From NCBI GenBank assembly GCA_033807695.1, contig CM066302.1, forward strand, positions 4,774,001 to 4,838,000: DNA of 64,000 bases. Reading direction: 5' to 3'. The notes beneath the pieces were generated by a model that was not told the DNA's origin, ran no database searches, and saw nothing but the letters and a program-made list of their open reading frames with translations. Below are positions 32,468 to 43,902 of the stretch, piece by piece (the stretch's first letter is position 1; every line of letters begins with the position of its first letter). Both the position numbers and the translations under genes were made by a program. The DNA is from Daedaleopsis sinensis. Taxonomy: Eukaryota > Basidiomycota > Agaricomycetes > Polyporales > Polyporaceae.

Positions 32468-35400
32468 AGTAACATCAGCGTCCAGGAGCTCCCGGCGACT
32501 CAAGGGATTCAGGCACCCGCTGCCGGGGCTCCTACGCATGTCCGTCTGAAGGATGGCATGTGGATACCCCGACCTGCCGGTGCTGCTCGTTTCCGCCTTT
32601 CTGCACACGTTCACATGTCTCAGTTCTCCCCTGACCATTTCTTTATTTCAGTTGGTCTTTCTTTCCCAAACAGAAAACCCGTCCGCACGTTCGTGCTTGT
32701 CGATTTGGGGGCGATGGCGTCATGCATCTCTCTCGCTTTTGCTAACCGCCATGCACTTCCACGCCGTCTGAAGGACGAGCCGGTGCCCATCACTGCGGTC
32801 GACGATTGCCCAATCGCATCTGGCTTCGTCACCCATGACGTTGTCACCTCACTCACTGTCCAGTCTCACGCCGAGTCGATCGCCCTCGGTGTCGTCTCGG
32901 TTGCTTACCCCGTTATTCTAGGTCTAGATTGGCTTCGACGCCATAACCCGTCAATCGATTGGGTACGGAACTCACTCGCACTCAACTGCTGCGGCGTCCA
33001 CTCCCGTCTCAATCCCTCGTCCGTTCTGGGCAAGGGGGCAGGCTTAGTCCTCCCTCCTGCATTCGTGTCCTCCCTCCAAGCTTCGTCTACGACGTCGGTC
33101 GGCCTGGGCCTCGGTCTTCGCGGCCGCACGCTCACGATATCACACCCCGACTCCATTGCGCGCTCTGATCAAGCCGCATACGTGCCCCACAGCACCTCCT
33201 ACCTGTCCTCGACGACAGTCCCCTGGCATGCATCTCGACCTCCGACCTCTCCGCTTGGGCGCAGCCTGGGCTCCGGTCTTCGCTCGCCGCTCGCATCTGC
33301 TCCTGCTCTGACCTCGACCCCGCCTCTCGACTCCGCTAACACCGACATGGGCTCTGGTCCAGACCGCGTAGAAGCCCCCTCCCCGTCTGTCGCTCCTGGC
33401 GTGGGCTTTGGTCTTAACCAGACGACTCCGTCTCCCATCTCCGTCTCCTCTCCCTCGTTCCCGTTCTCTCCGAATCCGCCCCCGGTTCCTCCAGATACCG
33501 AGCTTTCCGTGACTCCTATCGACATCGCTTTCATCGGCTCCCGACGCTTCCGCAAATTCGCGCGCAACAACCCTAGCTGCACGCTTTGGTACCATACGCT
33601 TGGCACCCCCGGGTACACGATCGCTGCAGCAAGGCTCGACGCTGTGGCCGACGTTCCACCGCCACTCCCTGACCCTCCAATCTCCGACTCCCCGTCCACA
33701 GCACCAACTCCCGAGCCCCCGCCTTTACCCGACGACTTCCTCAAGCAGGTTCCTGAGAAATATCACGAGTACGCTTCGGTCTTCTCGCCTGTTGATGTCG
33801 AGAACCTCCCGCCTCACCGCGATGGGTTCGACATGTCGATTGAGCTCAAGGACGGCAAGATCCCTCCTTTTGGTCCCCTCTATCACCTCTCCGCGCTCGA
33901 GCGTCAGACGCTCTTCGACTATGTCGAGGACAACCTGCGCAAGGGCTTCATCCGACGCTCGACATCCTCGGCAGCATCCCCCGTCCTGTTCGTTCGCAAA
34001 AAGACGGGTGAACTGCGCTTGTGCGTGGATTACCGGGGTCTCAACGCAATCACGAAGAAGAATCGCTACCCCCTGCCGCTGATCGATGACCTCCTCGATC
34101 GCGTGCAAGGCTGTAAGGTCTTCTCAGTCATCGACCTCAAGAATGCGTTCAATCTGATACGCATTCGCGAGGGCGACGAGTGGAAGACCGCCTTCCGCAC
34201 CCATCTCGGACTCTTTGAGCATACGGTCATGCCCTTTGGGCTGTCCAACACTCCCGGCACTTTTCAGGCTTACATCCAAGACACTCTCCGTGACCTGCTC
34301 GACGTTGTATGCGTCGTATACATTGACGACATACTAATCTTTTCTCGCACACAGGAAGAGCACGATGAGCATGTCAAGCTCGTACTCGAGCGGCTTCGCA
34401 GCGCTGATCTCTTCGCGAACACGAAGAAGTGCGAGTTCGACCGCTCCGAGGTTGAGTATCTCGGATACCTCATCGGAGCGGACGTCGTCAAGATGCACCC
34501 GCGCAAGCTCGAGACCATCTCGGACTGGCCGCCGCCGTCCTCTATCCGCGATGTGCAGTCATTCTTGGGATTCACTAACTTCTATCGCCGTTTTATAGAC
34601 AACTACGCTCAGATCGTCGTGCCGCTCAACCAGCTCACTAAGAAGTCCGCGCGCGAAGGTCCATTTGTCCTCACTCCGCCCGCTGTTGACGCGTTTGACA
34701 CGCTGAAGCACGCGTTCCTTGCATCTCCCGTCCTCCACCATTTCGACCCCCTCCTTCCGTGCACCCTTGCTACTGACGCGTCGGACTTTGCCATTGCAGG
34801 TGTCCTTCACCAGCCCGACGCGCACGGACTCCTGCACCCAGTAGCCTTCTTCTCGCGCAAGCTCTCCCTCGCCGAGATCAACTACGAAGTCTATGACAAG
34901 GAGCTCCTTGCGGTCGTCGAGTCATTCCGCGACATGCGCGCGTGGCTCATCGGCACAGACACGCCTGTCTCCGTTGTGTCCGATCACAAGAATCTTGAGT
35001 ATTTCATGACGTCGCGGGTCTTGAACCGCTGTCAAGCTCGATGGTCGATGTTCCTATCAGAGTTCAACTTCGTTCTCACTTACTCCCCAGGCCTGAAGAA
35101 CCCCGCAGATGCTCCGTTTCGCCGTGCGGACTTCGCTCCTCGAGAGGGGGATGATGTCCTCCGCACGAACGAAAAAATTCTACTAACTTCTCGTCACACA
35201 GCTCCTCTCCATTCACAGACACCCTCCCCCATCCGTGTCTCGTCATTCACAGCGCTGTCAGCGGACCACGCAGACTTTCAAGAACGCTACAAGCTGGCCA
35301 TTGCGTCCGATCAAGAATGGCGCAACGCCATGGACCGCAGCAGCTCAGACTTCGTTGTCCAGGACAACCTGGTGTTTCATAACGGTCTGCTCTATGTCCC

Positions 35401-36961
35401 GTCCACAATGCGTGCTGATATTCTTCGTTCCCGCCACAATTCTCCCCTTGCAGGTCATCCAGGTCGCTGACGAACACTCACGTCCGTTCAGCGCGACTAC
35501 TCGTGGCCAGGCATCTCGACCTACGTTCGCAAGTACGTCGCTACCTGCGACGTCTGCGGTAGAGTCAAGACACCTCGACACAAGCCCTTCGGGGTCTTCC
35601 AGCCTCTCGACATACCTCTCCGACCATGGCTCGCGTTGACCATGGACTTCATCGTCAAACTCCCCCGTTCGCACGGATACGACTCGATTTGGGTCGTGTG
35701 CGATCGATTAACTCAATACGCGCATTTCGTCCCATGCAACGAGACCCTGGACGCCCCCGGTCTCGCCTGGCTCTTCCTCGATCGCATCGTGCGATACCAT
35801 GGAGTTCCCGACTCAATCGTCTCCGACCGGGGCCCGACATTCGTATCGGCGTTCTGGGTCGAGCTCTCCAAACACCTGCAGACCGAACTCAAGCATTCCA
35901 CCGCTTACCACCCCCAGACCGACGGACTCACCGAGCGCACCAACCAAACGCTTGAGACCTACCTGCATGCGTATGTCTCGTACCAGCAGGACGACTGGGT
36001 CGATTACCTCCCGCTCGCTGAGTTTGCGTTCAACAACGCGACCAACCTTTCCACCAATCAGACCCCCTTCTACGCCAACTACGCCTTCCACCCCTCGTTC
36101 GAGCCCCGTCTCGCCAACCCTGTCTCTGTTCCCGGTGCTGCAGACTTGGCCACACGCCTCGCGCGTCTTCACGACGAGCTGCGAGCCGAGCTCAAGCACG
36201 CACAGGAGCACCAAGCACGCTACTACAACAAGCACGTCTCTAACGCTCCTACCTACCAGCCGGGCGACCTCGTCTGGCTCCTCCGTCGCAACATCAAAAC
36301 CACCCGTCCCTCCGACAAACTCGATCACCGCCGTCTTGGCCCCTTCCCAATCTCCTCCAAAATCTCCCCACTCGTTTATAAGCTCTCTCTTCCCTCCTTT
36401 CTCTCTCGTCTCCACCCCGTCTTCCATGTTTCACTCCTTGAACCTTACCATATCTCATCTGACTTCCCGTCCGTCCCAGACCCCGTTCCATTCGGCCTCG
36501 CCGACGATCCCAACTCCGCCCTCTCCATAAAAGCCATACTCGACTCCCGGAAGCTCGGTCAGCGCTACGAGTACCTCGTTAGCTGGCAGGGCCTCTCCGA
36601 CGACGAGAATTCATGGATTCCCCCCTCCGATTTCCCCCTCACTTCGAACGAGCTCCTCGAGCGCTTTCATCGCCGACATCCACACGCTCCGCGCCCTCCA
36701 CACTCCTTGTTTAATCGTTCTGCCGAGCCTGTGTCTACTGAAAATTCTTCTTCTTCTCTACAGGTACCGTTGTCCTCATCCGCCGCCGCTCCGTCCTGTC
36801 CACGCTCCTCCGCGATCCCTCCCGCTGCACCTCGTCCGCGCTCACCGCTGCCCATCCGAGAAGACCCTCGTGCCTTCTACACCCTGCCGTCGCAGACAAC
36901 GCTCTGTTCCGGACGTGTCTCGCGACCGCCACCAGCCGCGGACGCGACGTGGTCCAGGTGA
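32468..36961 (+). pseudogene. Pol of the chromovirus: protease, RT, RNase H, integrase, chromodomain (one in-frame stop)
   Basis: A single frame runs from about 32468 to TGA 36959-36961, interrupted only by TGA at 35468-35470. In order it shows: a protease-like segment with a D-L-G-A site (where D-S/T-G-A is usual); a Pro/Ser-rich linker; RT with VIDLKNAFNLIRI and VVYIDDILIFSR (the YIDD box); RNase H with LATDASDFAIAGVLH and KELLAVVESF; an integrase zinc region around 35520-35570; integrase core with TMDFIVKLPRS, IVSDRGPTFVS and the ELKHSTAYHPQTDGLTER segment; and a chromodomain near 36520-36680 (YEYLVSWQGLSDDENSWIP). The stop sits between RNase H and integrase. The altered protease site may also affect function. 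Confidence 0.9.
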
Positions 36962-37135
36962 TGAGACTGGACATGTCACATGCGTCGGGCTGGTCGCATG
37001 TCTGCCTCGAGGTGCTGCCAGAACGCTGGAGACTCATGCGCAGTTCGTCGTGCCGCGTGTTCGCCCCGAATGCCGCAGCCTGAGATAGCTGGGGTTCGCG
37101 CGCGAGCGTCGCGCACTCCCTTGAGGAGGAGGCAG

Positions 37136-37485
37136 TGTAACGACTCACGTCGATACACGAGCCCTCAACGGTTCCGGCTTCGGCCACGGTCTCTCGTAGG
37201 TAGCGATCTGGACTCTTAGATTAGATTAGATATTCCCTTTTGTAGTAGCTATCTTTACTAGCGAATCTCTCCCTCTGCCACCATCATCCCGACGCCCGCT
37301 CCCGCTCCTTTCCTCGTCCTTCGTTCCAGCTAGTTTCAGTAGATCGACTTATATATGCAGACTCTCTCCTGTACCTATTTCTCTTGTCTGACCAACACCA
37401 GTACTTTCCGCCCCAGCTTGTCTCCTGCTCGCCTGCTCGCCGCCGAACACGTTCCCCGACTTGCCCTCGCCCGCGGATCGTTACA
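37136..37485 (+). repeat. 3' LTR of the chromovirus
   Basis: 350 bp, identical to the 5' LTR except for three single-base changes. It is preceded by the polypurine tract at 37121-37135 and followed by the target duplication GTCCT. Confidence 0.93.
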
Positions 37486-37574
37486 GTCCTCTTCCCCCTA
37501 TGTGTCCCCTTCGTTCCTCGCTCCAAAGGCTGCCCCCCCCCCTGCTTCACCCAAATGGGTTAACAACTACAGAA

Positions 37575-37913
37575 TATTGGAGCACAAGCCGTCTGCCAAT
37601 AGGCTCGATCTCGCCCGGACACCAGCTCCGAGTACGATACTGCCTCGGACTCACTTCCCATGCATTCTATTCGTCCATCTTCCCATCTCCCGCTTGCTTA
37701 CACCGCTGTCCCGCTGCGTTTCATGCTTACCGCGCACGAGAGCGCCTACGATACCTTTTATGGTATTAACTCAGCGCTCTATGTTTTTCCTCAGATATAC
37801 TCGCTCCCGCTCGTTCTTTTCCCCTCAGTCTTGCCCACTCATCGTGTGCTGCATACTGAGGGACTGGGTCTTACTCCCACAGATCGATGCCCATCAGCTG
37901 CACAACTACGTTA
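37575..37913 (+). repeat. 5' LTR of the copia element
   Basis: 339 bp; it matches 43558-43896 over the full length with about 18 substitutions and no indels, including a clustered four-base difference near 37748. Confidence 0.92.
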
Positions 37914-37930
37914 GGTTATGAGCCCTGCGC
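37914..37930 (+). promoter_or_regulatory. Primer-binding site matching the tRNA-iMet anticodon arm
   Basis: GGTTATGAGCCCTGCGC directly follows the 5' LTR. It is the complement of the initiator-tRNA anticodon arm, including the CAT anticodon, rather than of the tRNA 3' end. This is the half-tRNA priming known in copia-type elements. Confidence 0.7.
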
Positions 37931-38030
37931 TTTAGCAATGTAACCTACAAGACTCCAAGCGTAACACGCCCGTTCCTCTCCGTCCGCCCTCCGCTTCCTC
38001 CCTATTCAGTTCCGCCGCTAGCCGCCGAAC

Positions 38031-41000
38031 ATGTCAGCCAACGCCGCTGCTGGCACGTTCACTAGCACTCCGTCGCTCACCGATTTTATCCACGCCGTCG
38101 ACAAGCTCGAGTCACAAGGGAAGAACTGGATTGTATTCGAGCAAACATTCATGCTTGCAGTGAAACAAAAGGATGTCTGGGGGCATTTCAGTGGTACGTC
38201 CAAGTGCCCTGCTCCTGCCGATCCCGCTGCCCCGACAGACCCCAAAATGAAGGCCATCGCTGCCTGGGAGAAGACCGAGGCCCTCGCCGCATATCTGCTC
38301 ATGCTCAAGCTCGCTGCCGTCACCTACGCTAAACACAAGCGTAAGGGCACAGTCGCGGCTATGTGGGCCGCGATTGTCGCGGAATTCTCCCACAAATCAC
38401 TCATCCAGCGATGGAATCTATGCCGCGAATTCCTCAATATGAAGTCCAATCCTTCCGCCAATCTACACTCCAAATACGACCGCCTTCGCATGATATATGA
38501 AGATCTCATCACTTAAGGAGTCAACATTACGGATTCAGAGTACGCCTCTGTCATCATCTCTTTCTTGCCTCCCTCCCTTTCCGCTTTCATCTCGCAATTA
38601 ACCGCGCAGATGAAAATCTCCGCGCACGCCCCTGCTCTCGCCTCCGCCGCTTCTGGGTCCGCCACCACCACGCCTCTGTCCACAGACAAACTGGCGATCG
38701 ACCCCGATCTTATGATTGAACTCGTACTTGAAGAGTACAATCGCCGGGAAGTCGAGAAGGCGACGAAGGGAAAGGGCAAGGACTCGGGCATTGCCACCAG
38801 CATCCACTCAACCGAAAAGCCGAAGAACCATCGGCAACAGCCGCAGCAGCAGCAGCGTTGCAACGGTCGCGGCCACGGTCCACAGAAGCCCGTAGGGGTT
38901 TGCTGGAACTGCAACGGCCACGGTCATAAGAAAGACCAGCGTATGAGCCTGAAGGCAGCCGCCAAGGGCAACGGCAATGGCAAGGACGCTGCACGTTCGA
39001 ACCAACCTCCGAAGCCCACTGCTGGAGCTGCGAACCTCGCATCCAGTGCCCGGATCGAGGAGTACACCGGCGCGTGGTCCGCTATGCTTGTCCCGCTTGT
39101 CACAGCAACCGATTCGGATTCCGAACGATCCGACGCCGCAGACGAGACCGCCTGGTCGTCCGCCGGCGACTCTGTTTATACGGAGCTCACGGAACGGTCG
39201 GAGGACTCGATGCCATCCCTCCAGACCGCCTCTGACGTGTCGTCCCAGGGTGCTGCTCCAGATGAAGACCCTGTCGCCCCCGCACCCCTACCTATGCCTG
39301 AACGCTTAGAGCATGTCTCTAACTGGCTCGCAACACGTCCGACTGACGACTCTGTCCAGGACAACGTAGCTGCATCGCTCCACACAGCTGGTCCTCGTCC
39401 GGACGCTTCCGCCGCCCTCACGCCTCTCACCGCTCATGTCGCCATGAATCATGTCGCCGACCCGTACGACTCTGGCGCCTCGCATCACATGTCCCCTTTC
39501 GTTAACGATTTCGCTGTGTTTACAGAGACCGCCCCCCGCTCGCTCAATGCTGCTAACCGACAGCAGTTCCAAGCCCTTGGAATTGGCGTAATGGTCATCC
39601 CGGTGCCCAACGCCCCTGCTGACGTCTCGTACATGCGCCTCACCGACACCCTCTACACTCCGGACCTCGGCTTCAACCTGATCTCTATAGGTCGAATCGA
39701 TGACGCTGGCTACACCGCTACGTTCTCTGGTGGGACCTGTGTTATCACGGACCCCACCGGGAGACCTGTCGGCAACATACCGAAGGATCGCGGGCTCTAT
39801 ATGGTGACCTGTGAATGTGAGCCTACTTCAGCTGCCCACGCCACTGCGCCTGCCGTCAATCGACTCATGGAGATGGACGCCCACCGCCGTTTCAGACACA
39901 TTCCCGTTCGTGCGATCCGAGAACTCATCTTGAAGGAGTTCATCTCAGGCATCGAACTCGTCAAGTATGACGAGGAGCAGACGTGCGATGCGTGCGTCCG
40001 CGCGAAGTCCACACGGAAGCCAGTTCCTGCAACGCGTGAAGGGACACGTGCAGAGGAGCTTGGGGAGGAAGTCCATTCGGACTTGTGGGGCCATCGCAGG
40101 TAGTGACTCTTGGCAGGTGCAAGTATTATATCACCTTTACGGATGATAAATCGAGGTTTACGGTGCTCTACCTCCTGCGCCAGAAGAGCGAATCGTTCGA
40201 CTTGTTCAAGGCCTTTGAAGCATGGCTCGAGAACCACCTCAGCGCACGTGTCAAGTTCCATAACACGGATCGTGGCGGTGAGTACCCCTCGGACGAGTTC
40301 AAGACCCACCTCGAACAGCGTGGTATCATGCAGAAGCTCTCGGTTCACGACACGCACGAGGAGGCAGGTGTTTCGGAACACCTGAACCGGACGCTGATGG
40401 AGAAGGTCCGCACGATGCTCATCGCGTCCGGACAGCCTCACTACCTGTCGGGTGAGGCAGTCGTGCACGCCGTTTGGCTCAAAAACCGCACCTCAACGAA
40501 GGCCCTCGGAGGCCATACCCCATTCGAGGTCGCGACCGGCAAGATCCCTGACATGCGAGGAGTTCCTGAGTGGGGCTCTCAGGTCTGGGTTCACAGCACG
40601 ACCAATGGGAAGGTCGGCGATCGCGCGAAGCCTGCGCGATGGCTCGAATTCGACGCGCAAAGCAAGGGCCATCGCATCTACTGGCCCGAGCAGCGCGCCG
40701 TTACTGTAGAGCGCAACATGCGGTTCATGCAACCCGCCATGTCTCCCCTACCTCCGGATGACCTCGTCCAGCTTGAGGGGGAACAAGAGCCGCAGCTCCA
40801 AGCTGGAGAGTCGTCGGACGTCGAGGAGACCTCTGACTCCGATGCAGAGGACACGACCCCGCGCCCTGGAGCCGATTCCATCGAGCACCCGCCTGCCCCG
40901 GTCGAGCAACTGCCCGCACCTGCTGCTCTTGCTACTCGCCTGACCCACGCACGCAACCCATCGGCACGCATGTGCGACATCCTGTCCGGAAAAGATGCTG

Positions 41001-43545
41001 ACGTAGGGCTTCCTCGTGGAGTTCAGGCTCCTTCGGAGGGTGTTGAACCGCCTGCAGAGCCTATTGATGGGATGGCTATGGTGGCCAAGATGGCTGAGGA
41101 GGAGGGTATCGACCCGCTGATGGGGTAACTCTGGGTCGCTGGGTGAAACACACACCCAAACGAGCAGGAGATAAGCTACCTAGTAGGGTGCGAGGTGGAG
41201 AACAGGTTCCCGGTGTAGTCGCTCTTCTTCACGTAGCCAGTCGACGATAGACAAGGAAGTTGAGCAACTTCAGATGGAAGTCAAGCAACTTCCGAGGGTG
41301 AGGCTGCTCTGCTAGAGAAGATTGAAGACTAGTGGTCTTCAATTGAGTGTCGCCTGGATGATTCTTGGACTCGGACTCGATCTCTGGAGCTACTGCGCTA
41401 CATTGCTGGGCTGCAATCCCGCCGTCTTATATACTGTACAAACCGTCGTCAAATAAGCTACAACTATCATACCAATCGTCCAATCATAGGAAACCCTGCT
41501 CCTCCCACGCTCACGTCGCGATCCTCCTCTTCCGAACCCCTACGGCGCACTCCGGTGGTTAGGTAGGTGTTTGCACCGAGCCTATCACGTCGCCGCTCGA
41601 CTTGCATCCGCGGTCACGAGAGTGCTTAGTCTTGTGGCGCTTCACCCCGTGATCGCATCTGTCGCCCATCCGCTCATCTTCATAGGCCTCGGAAGGCCGT
41701 CCCCCTCACTCCCTTGCCTTCCGTGCCTCTTCCGACGACCTTCGTACCAATTGCTGGGCTCCGTGGCGGTCGCCTAGATCAGACCCTCGATCGATCGCCT
41801 CCTCTGTCCTGGCTAGAGCTCTGGTGACCTCGGTTAACCGCCGGCAGCTCGGCATCGACTCCTTCGACCCTTGGAATGGCATGTCCCCGTGCTCGCTCCT
41901 TCGGTAGTCGCTTGCCTTCCTTGTGAAGCCGCTCGTCTTCATGCTGCGTGAATTGACTGAATGACGCGAATAGTGATGGGCTGCGCGGAGTTTCCGGGGC
42001 CTAGCTGGTCCTGAGGCTCATCACCGCGATCGCTCGCTGAAGCAATGCGCCGTCCGGAGTGGCCTCGATGGAAGGAGGCGATGGAGGAGGAGATGCGTGC
42101 TCTTGAGGCACACAAGACATGGGTGCTCGAACGGCCCCCCTCGGATGCGAACATCGTCATCTGTCGCTTGGTGTTTACGTGAAGAAGGACGCCTCCGGGA
42201 CAGTCTATCGCTACCGAGCATGTCTCGTCGCCTGTGGGTTCTCCCAAATTCCCGGTGTCGATTTCTTCAACACGTACGCGCCAGTCGCAAAGACTGCGTC
42301 CATCCGCACGGTCCTAGCTTTCGCCGCAAGCCATGACTTCGAAGTGCACCAGCTCGATGTCAAGAGCGCATACCTGAACGGTGAGTTTGAAGAAAACGAA
42401 GTGATTTGGATGTTGGTCCCGCCAGGAACCGATCTCACCGCCGACAAGGCGATCGCGCTCCGTCTGCTACGCCCGCTCTACGGCTTGAAGCAGAGCGCGA
42501 GGTACTGGCACAAAAAGCTCTTGTGCGTGCTGCAGGAGAAGCTTGACACGTCGCAGTGCAACATTGATCAGGCTGTGTTCTTCCAAGTGCGCAATGCTAA
42601 CCTCATCGTGATTGTAGTGCACGTCGACGACTTGACAGTCGTCGCCTCGACGCTCGCAATCATTCGTGAGGTCAAGGACAAGTTGCAACAGGTATTCGAG
42701 ATATCGGATGAAGGCGAGATCCACTAGATCCTCGGATTCGCCGTCGAACGCGATCGCCCCAACCGTTCGCTCTCGCTCTCGCAGACCGCGTACATTGACT
42801 CGATCGTACGTCGCTATGGTCTCGAGGACGCGAAGCCCGTCTCGACACCTATGGACCCCCACACCACATTGTCGAATGTGCAGTCTCCCTCACCACCGCC
42901 AACATTGCAGAGATGCGCAATGTCCCGTACCGTGAGGCAGTAGGCTCGCTCATGTACGCCTCCCTCAGAACGCGCCCAGACATAATGTACGCGGTGTCCG
43001 TACTCTCTCGCTACTTGGATAACCCTGGACGCGCTCATTGGGACGCCGTCCGCCGCGTCCTGCGCTACCTCAAAGGAACCCGACTCCTGCGACTGACGTA
43101 CGGCGGCATATCTCTCGATCTCGTCGGGTACACCGACACCGACGGCTCAATGCACGAAGATCGCAAGGCCGTCTCCGGGTATGCCTTCCTCATCGACAGC
43201 AGTGCTGTGTCATGGAGTTCCAAACGCCAGGATCTCATCTCGCTCCCGACAACCAAATTTGAGTTTGTGGGCATCACACACGCGACGAAGGAAGCCCTCT
43301 GGCTTCGCTCGCTCATCGGTCAAGTGTTCGAGCCTTTCACCGGGCCCACACCGCTCAACTCAGACAACCAGTCCGCCATCGCCCTCGCCCGCGATCATCA
43401 ATACCACGCCCGAACAAAACATATCGATATTCGTTTTCATTTCGTCCGCTGGATCATTGAGGAGAAGAAGATCCAACTCATATACTGCCCGACTGACGAC
43501 ATGGTCGCCGACGTGTTCACCAAGGCCCTTCGGGTCTGCGCCTAG
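38031..43545 (+). pseudogene. Gag-Pol of the copia element, broken
   Basis: Gag starts at 38031 (MSANAAAGTFTSTPS) and meets an in-frame TAA at 38514-38516. It then continues to a zinc knuckle near 38900 (CWNCNGHGHKKDQ) whose last Cys is replaced by Arg. Protease has DPYDSGASHHMSPF. Integrase spans a frame change near 40090 and has HSDLWG, NTDRGGEYPSDEF and the catalytic Glu region. RT has VHQLDVKSAYLNGEF and the VVHVDDLTVV box. TAG at 42725-42727 and a frame change near 42870 interrupt RT. RNase H follows with GYTDTDGSMHEDRKAV and ends TKALRVCA at 43545. At least five lesions make the copy non-autonomous. Confidence 0.88.
41124..41973. mobile_element. 850-bp insertion with 7-bp target duplication, solo-LTR-like
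   Basis: The copia reading frame stops at 41123 and resumes at 41981, with TGATGGG repeated at 41117-41123 and 41974-41980. The insert begins GTAACTCTGGGTCG and ends GACGCGAATAG, has no long ORF and no terminal inverted repeats, and contains a TATA-like CTTATATACTGT near 41425. A solo LTR or a short non-autonomous element is likely; the class is unresolved. Confidence 0.65.
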
Positions 43546-43557
43546 CTTGAGGGGGAG

Positions 43558-43896
43558 TATTGGAGCACAAGCCGGCTGCCAATAGGCTCGACCTCGCCCG
43601 GACACCCGCTCCGAGTACGATACTGCCTCGGACTCACTTCCCATGCATTCTATTCGTCCATCTCCCCATCTCCCGCTTGCTTACACCGCCGTCCCGCTGT
43701 GTTTCATGCTTACCGTGCACGAGAGCGCCTACTCAGCCTTTTATGGTATTAACTTAGCGCTCTATGTTTTTCCTCAGATAAACTCGCACCCGCTCGTTCT
43801 TTTCCCCCCAGTCTTGCCCACTCATCGTGTGCTGCATACTGAGGGACTGTGTCTTACTCTTACAGATCGATGCCCATCAGCTGCACAACTACGTTA
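43558..43896 (+). repeat. 3' LTR of the copia element
   Basis: 339 bp, preceded by the polypurine tract TTGAGGGGGAG and followed by the target duplication CAGAA. Confidence 0.92.
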
Positions 43897-43902
43897 CAGA
43901 AT

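Larger units (their letters stand above)
30724..37485 (+). mobile_element. Ty3/gypsy chromovirus, 6.76 kb, nearly complete
   Basis: The element has 350 bp LTRs (30724-31073 and 37136-37485) beginning TGTAACG and ending GTTACA and differing at three positions. It is flanked by the 5-bp target duplication GTCCT (30719-30723 and 37486-37490). A polypurine tract TTGAGGAGGAGGCAG precedes the 3' LTR, and a TGG-type primer site (TGGTCAGACC) follows the 5' LTR. Internal order is gag, protease, RT, RNase H, integrase, chromodomain. Low LTR divergence indicates a recent insertion. Two lesions are visible: a frame change in gag near 31972 and a TGA in pol at 35468-35470. Confidence 0.93.
37575..43896 (+). 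mobile_element. Ty1/copia retrotransposon, 6.3 kb, defective
   Basis: The 339 bp LTRs (37575-37913 and 43558-43896) begin TATTGGAGCA and end CTACGTTA, and the flanking duplication CAGAA occurs at 37570-37574 and 43897-43901. The LTRs differ at about 18 positions (near 5%), so this insertion is older than the neighbouring chromovirus. Domain order is gag, protease, integrase, RT, RNase H, as in copia. The ends lack the usual TG...CA but are fixed by both the LTR match and the target duplication. An 850 bp element is inserted between integrase and RT. Confidence 0.93.
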
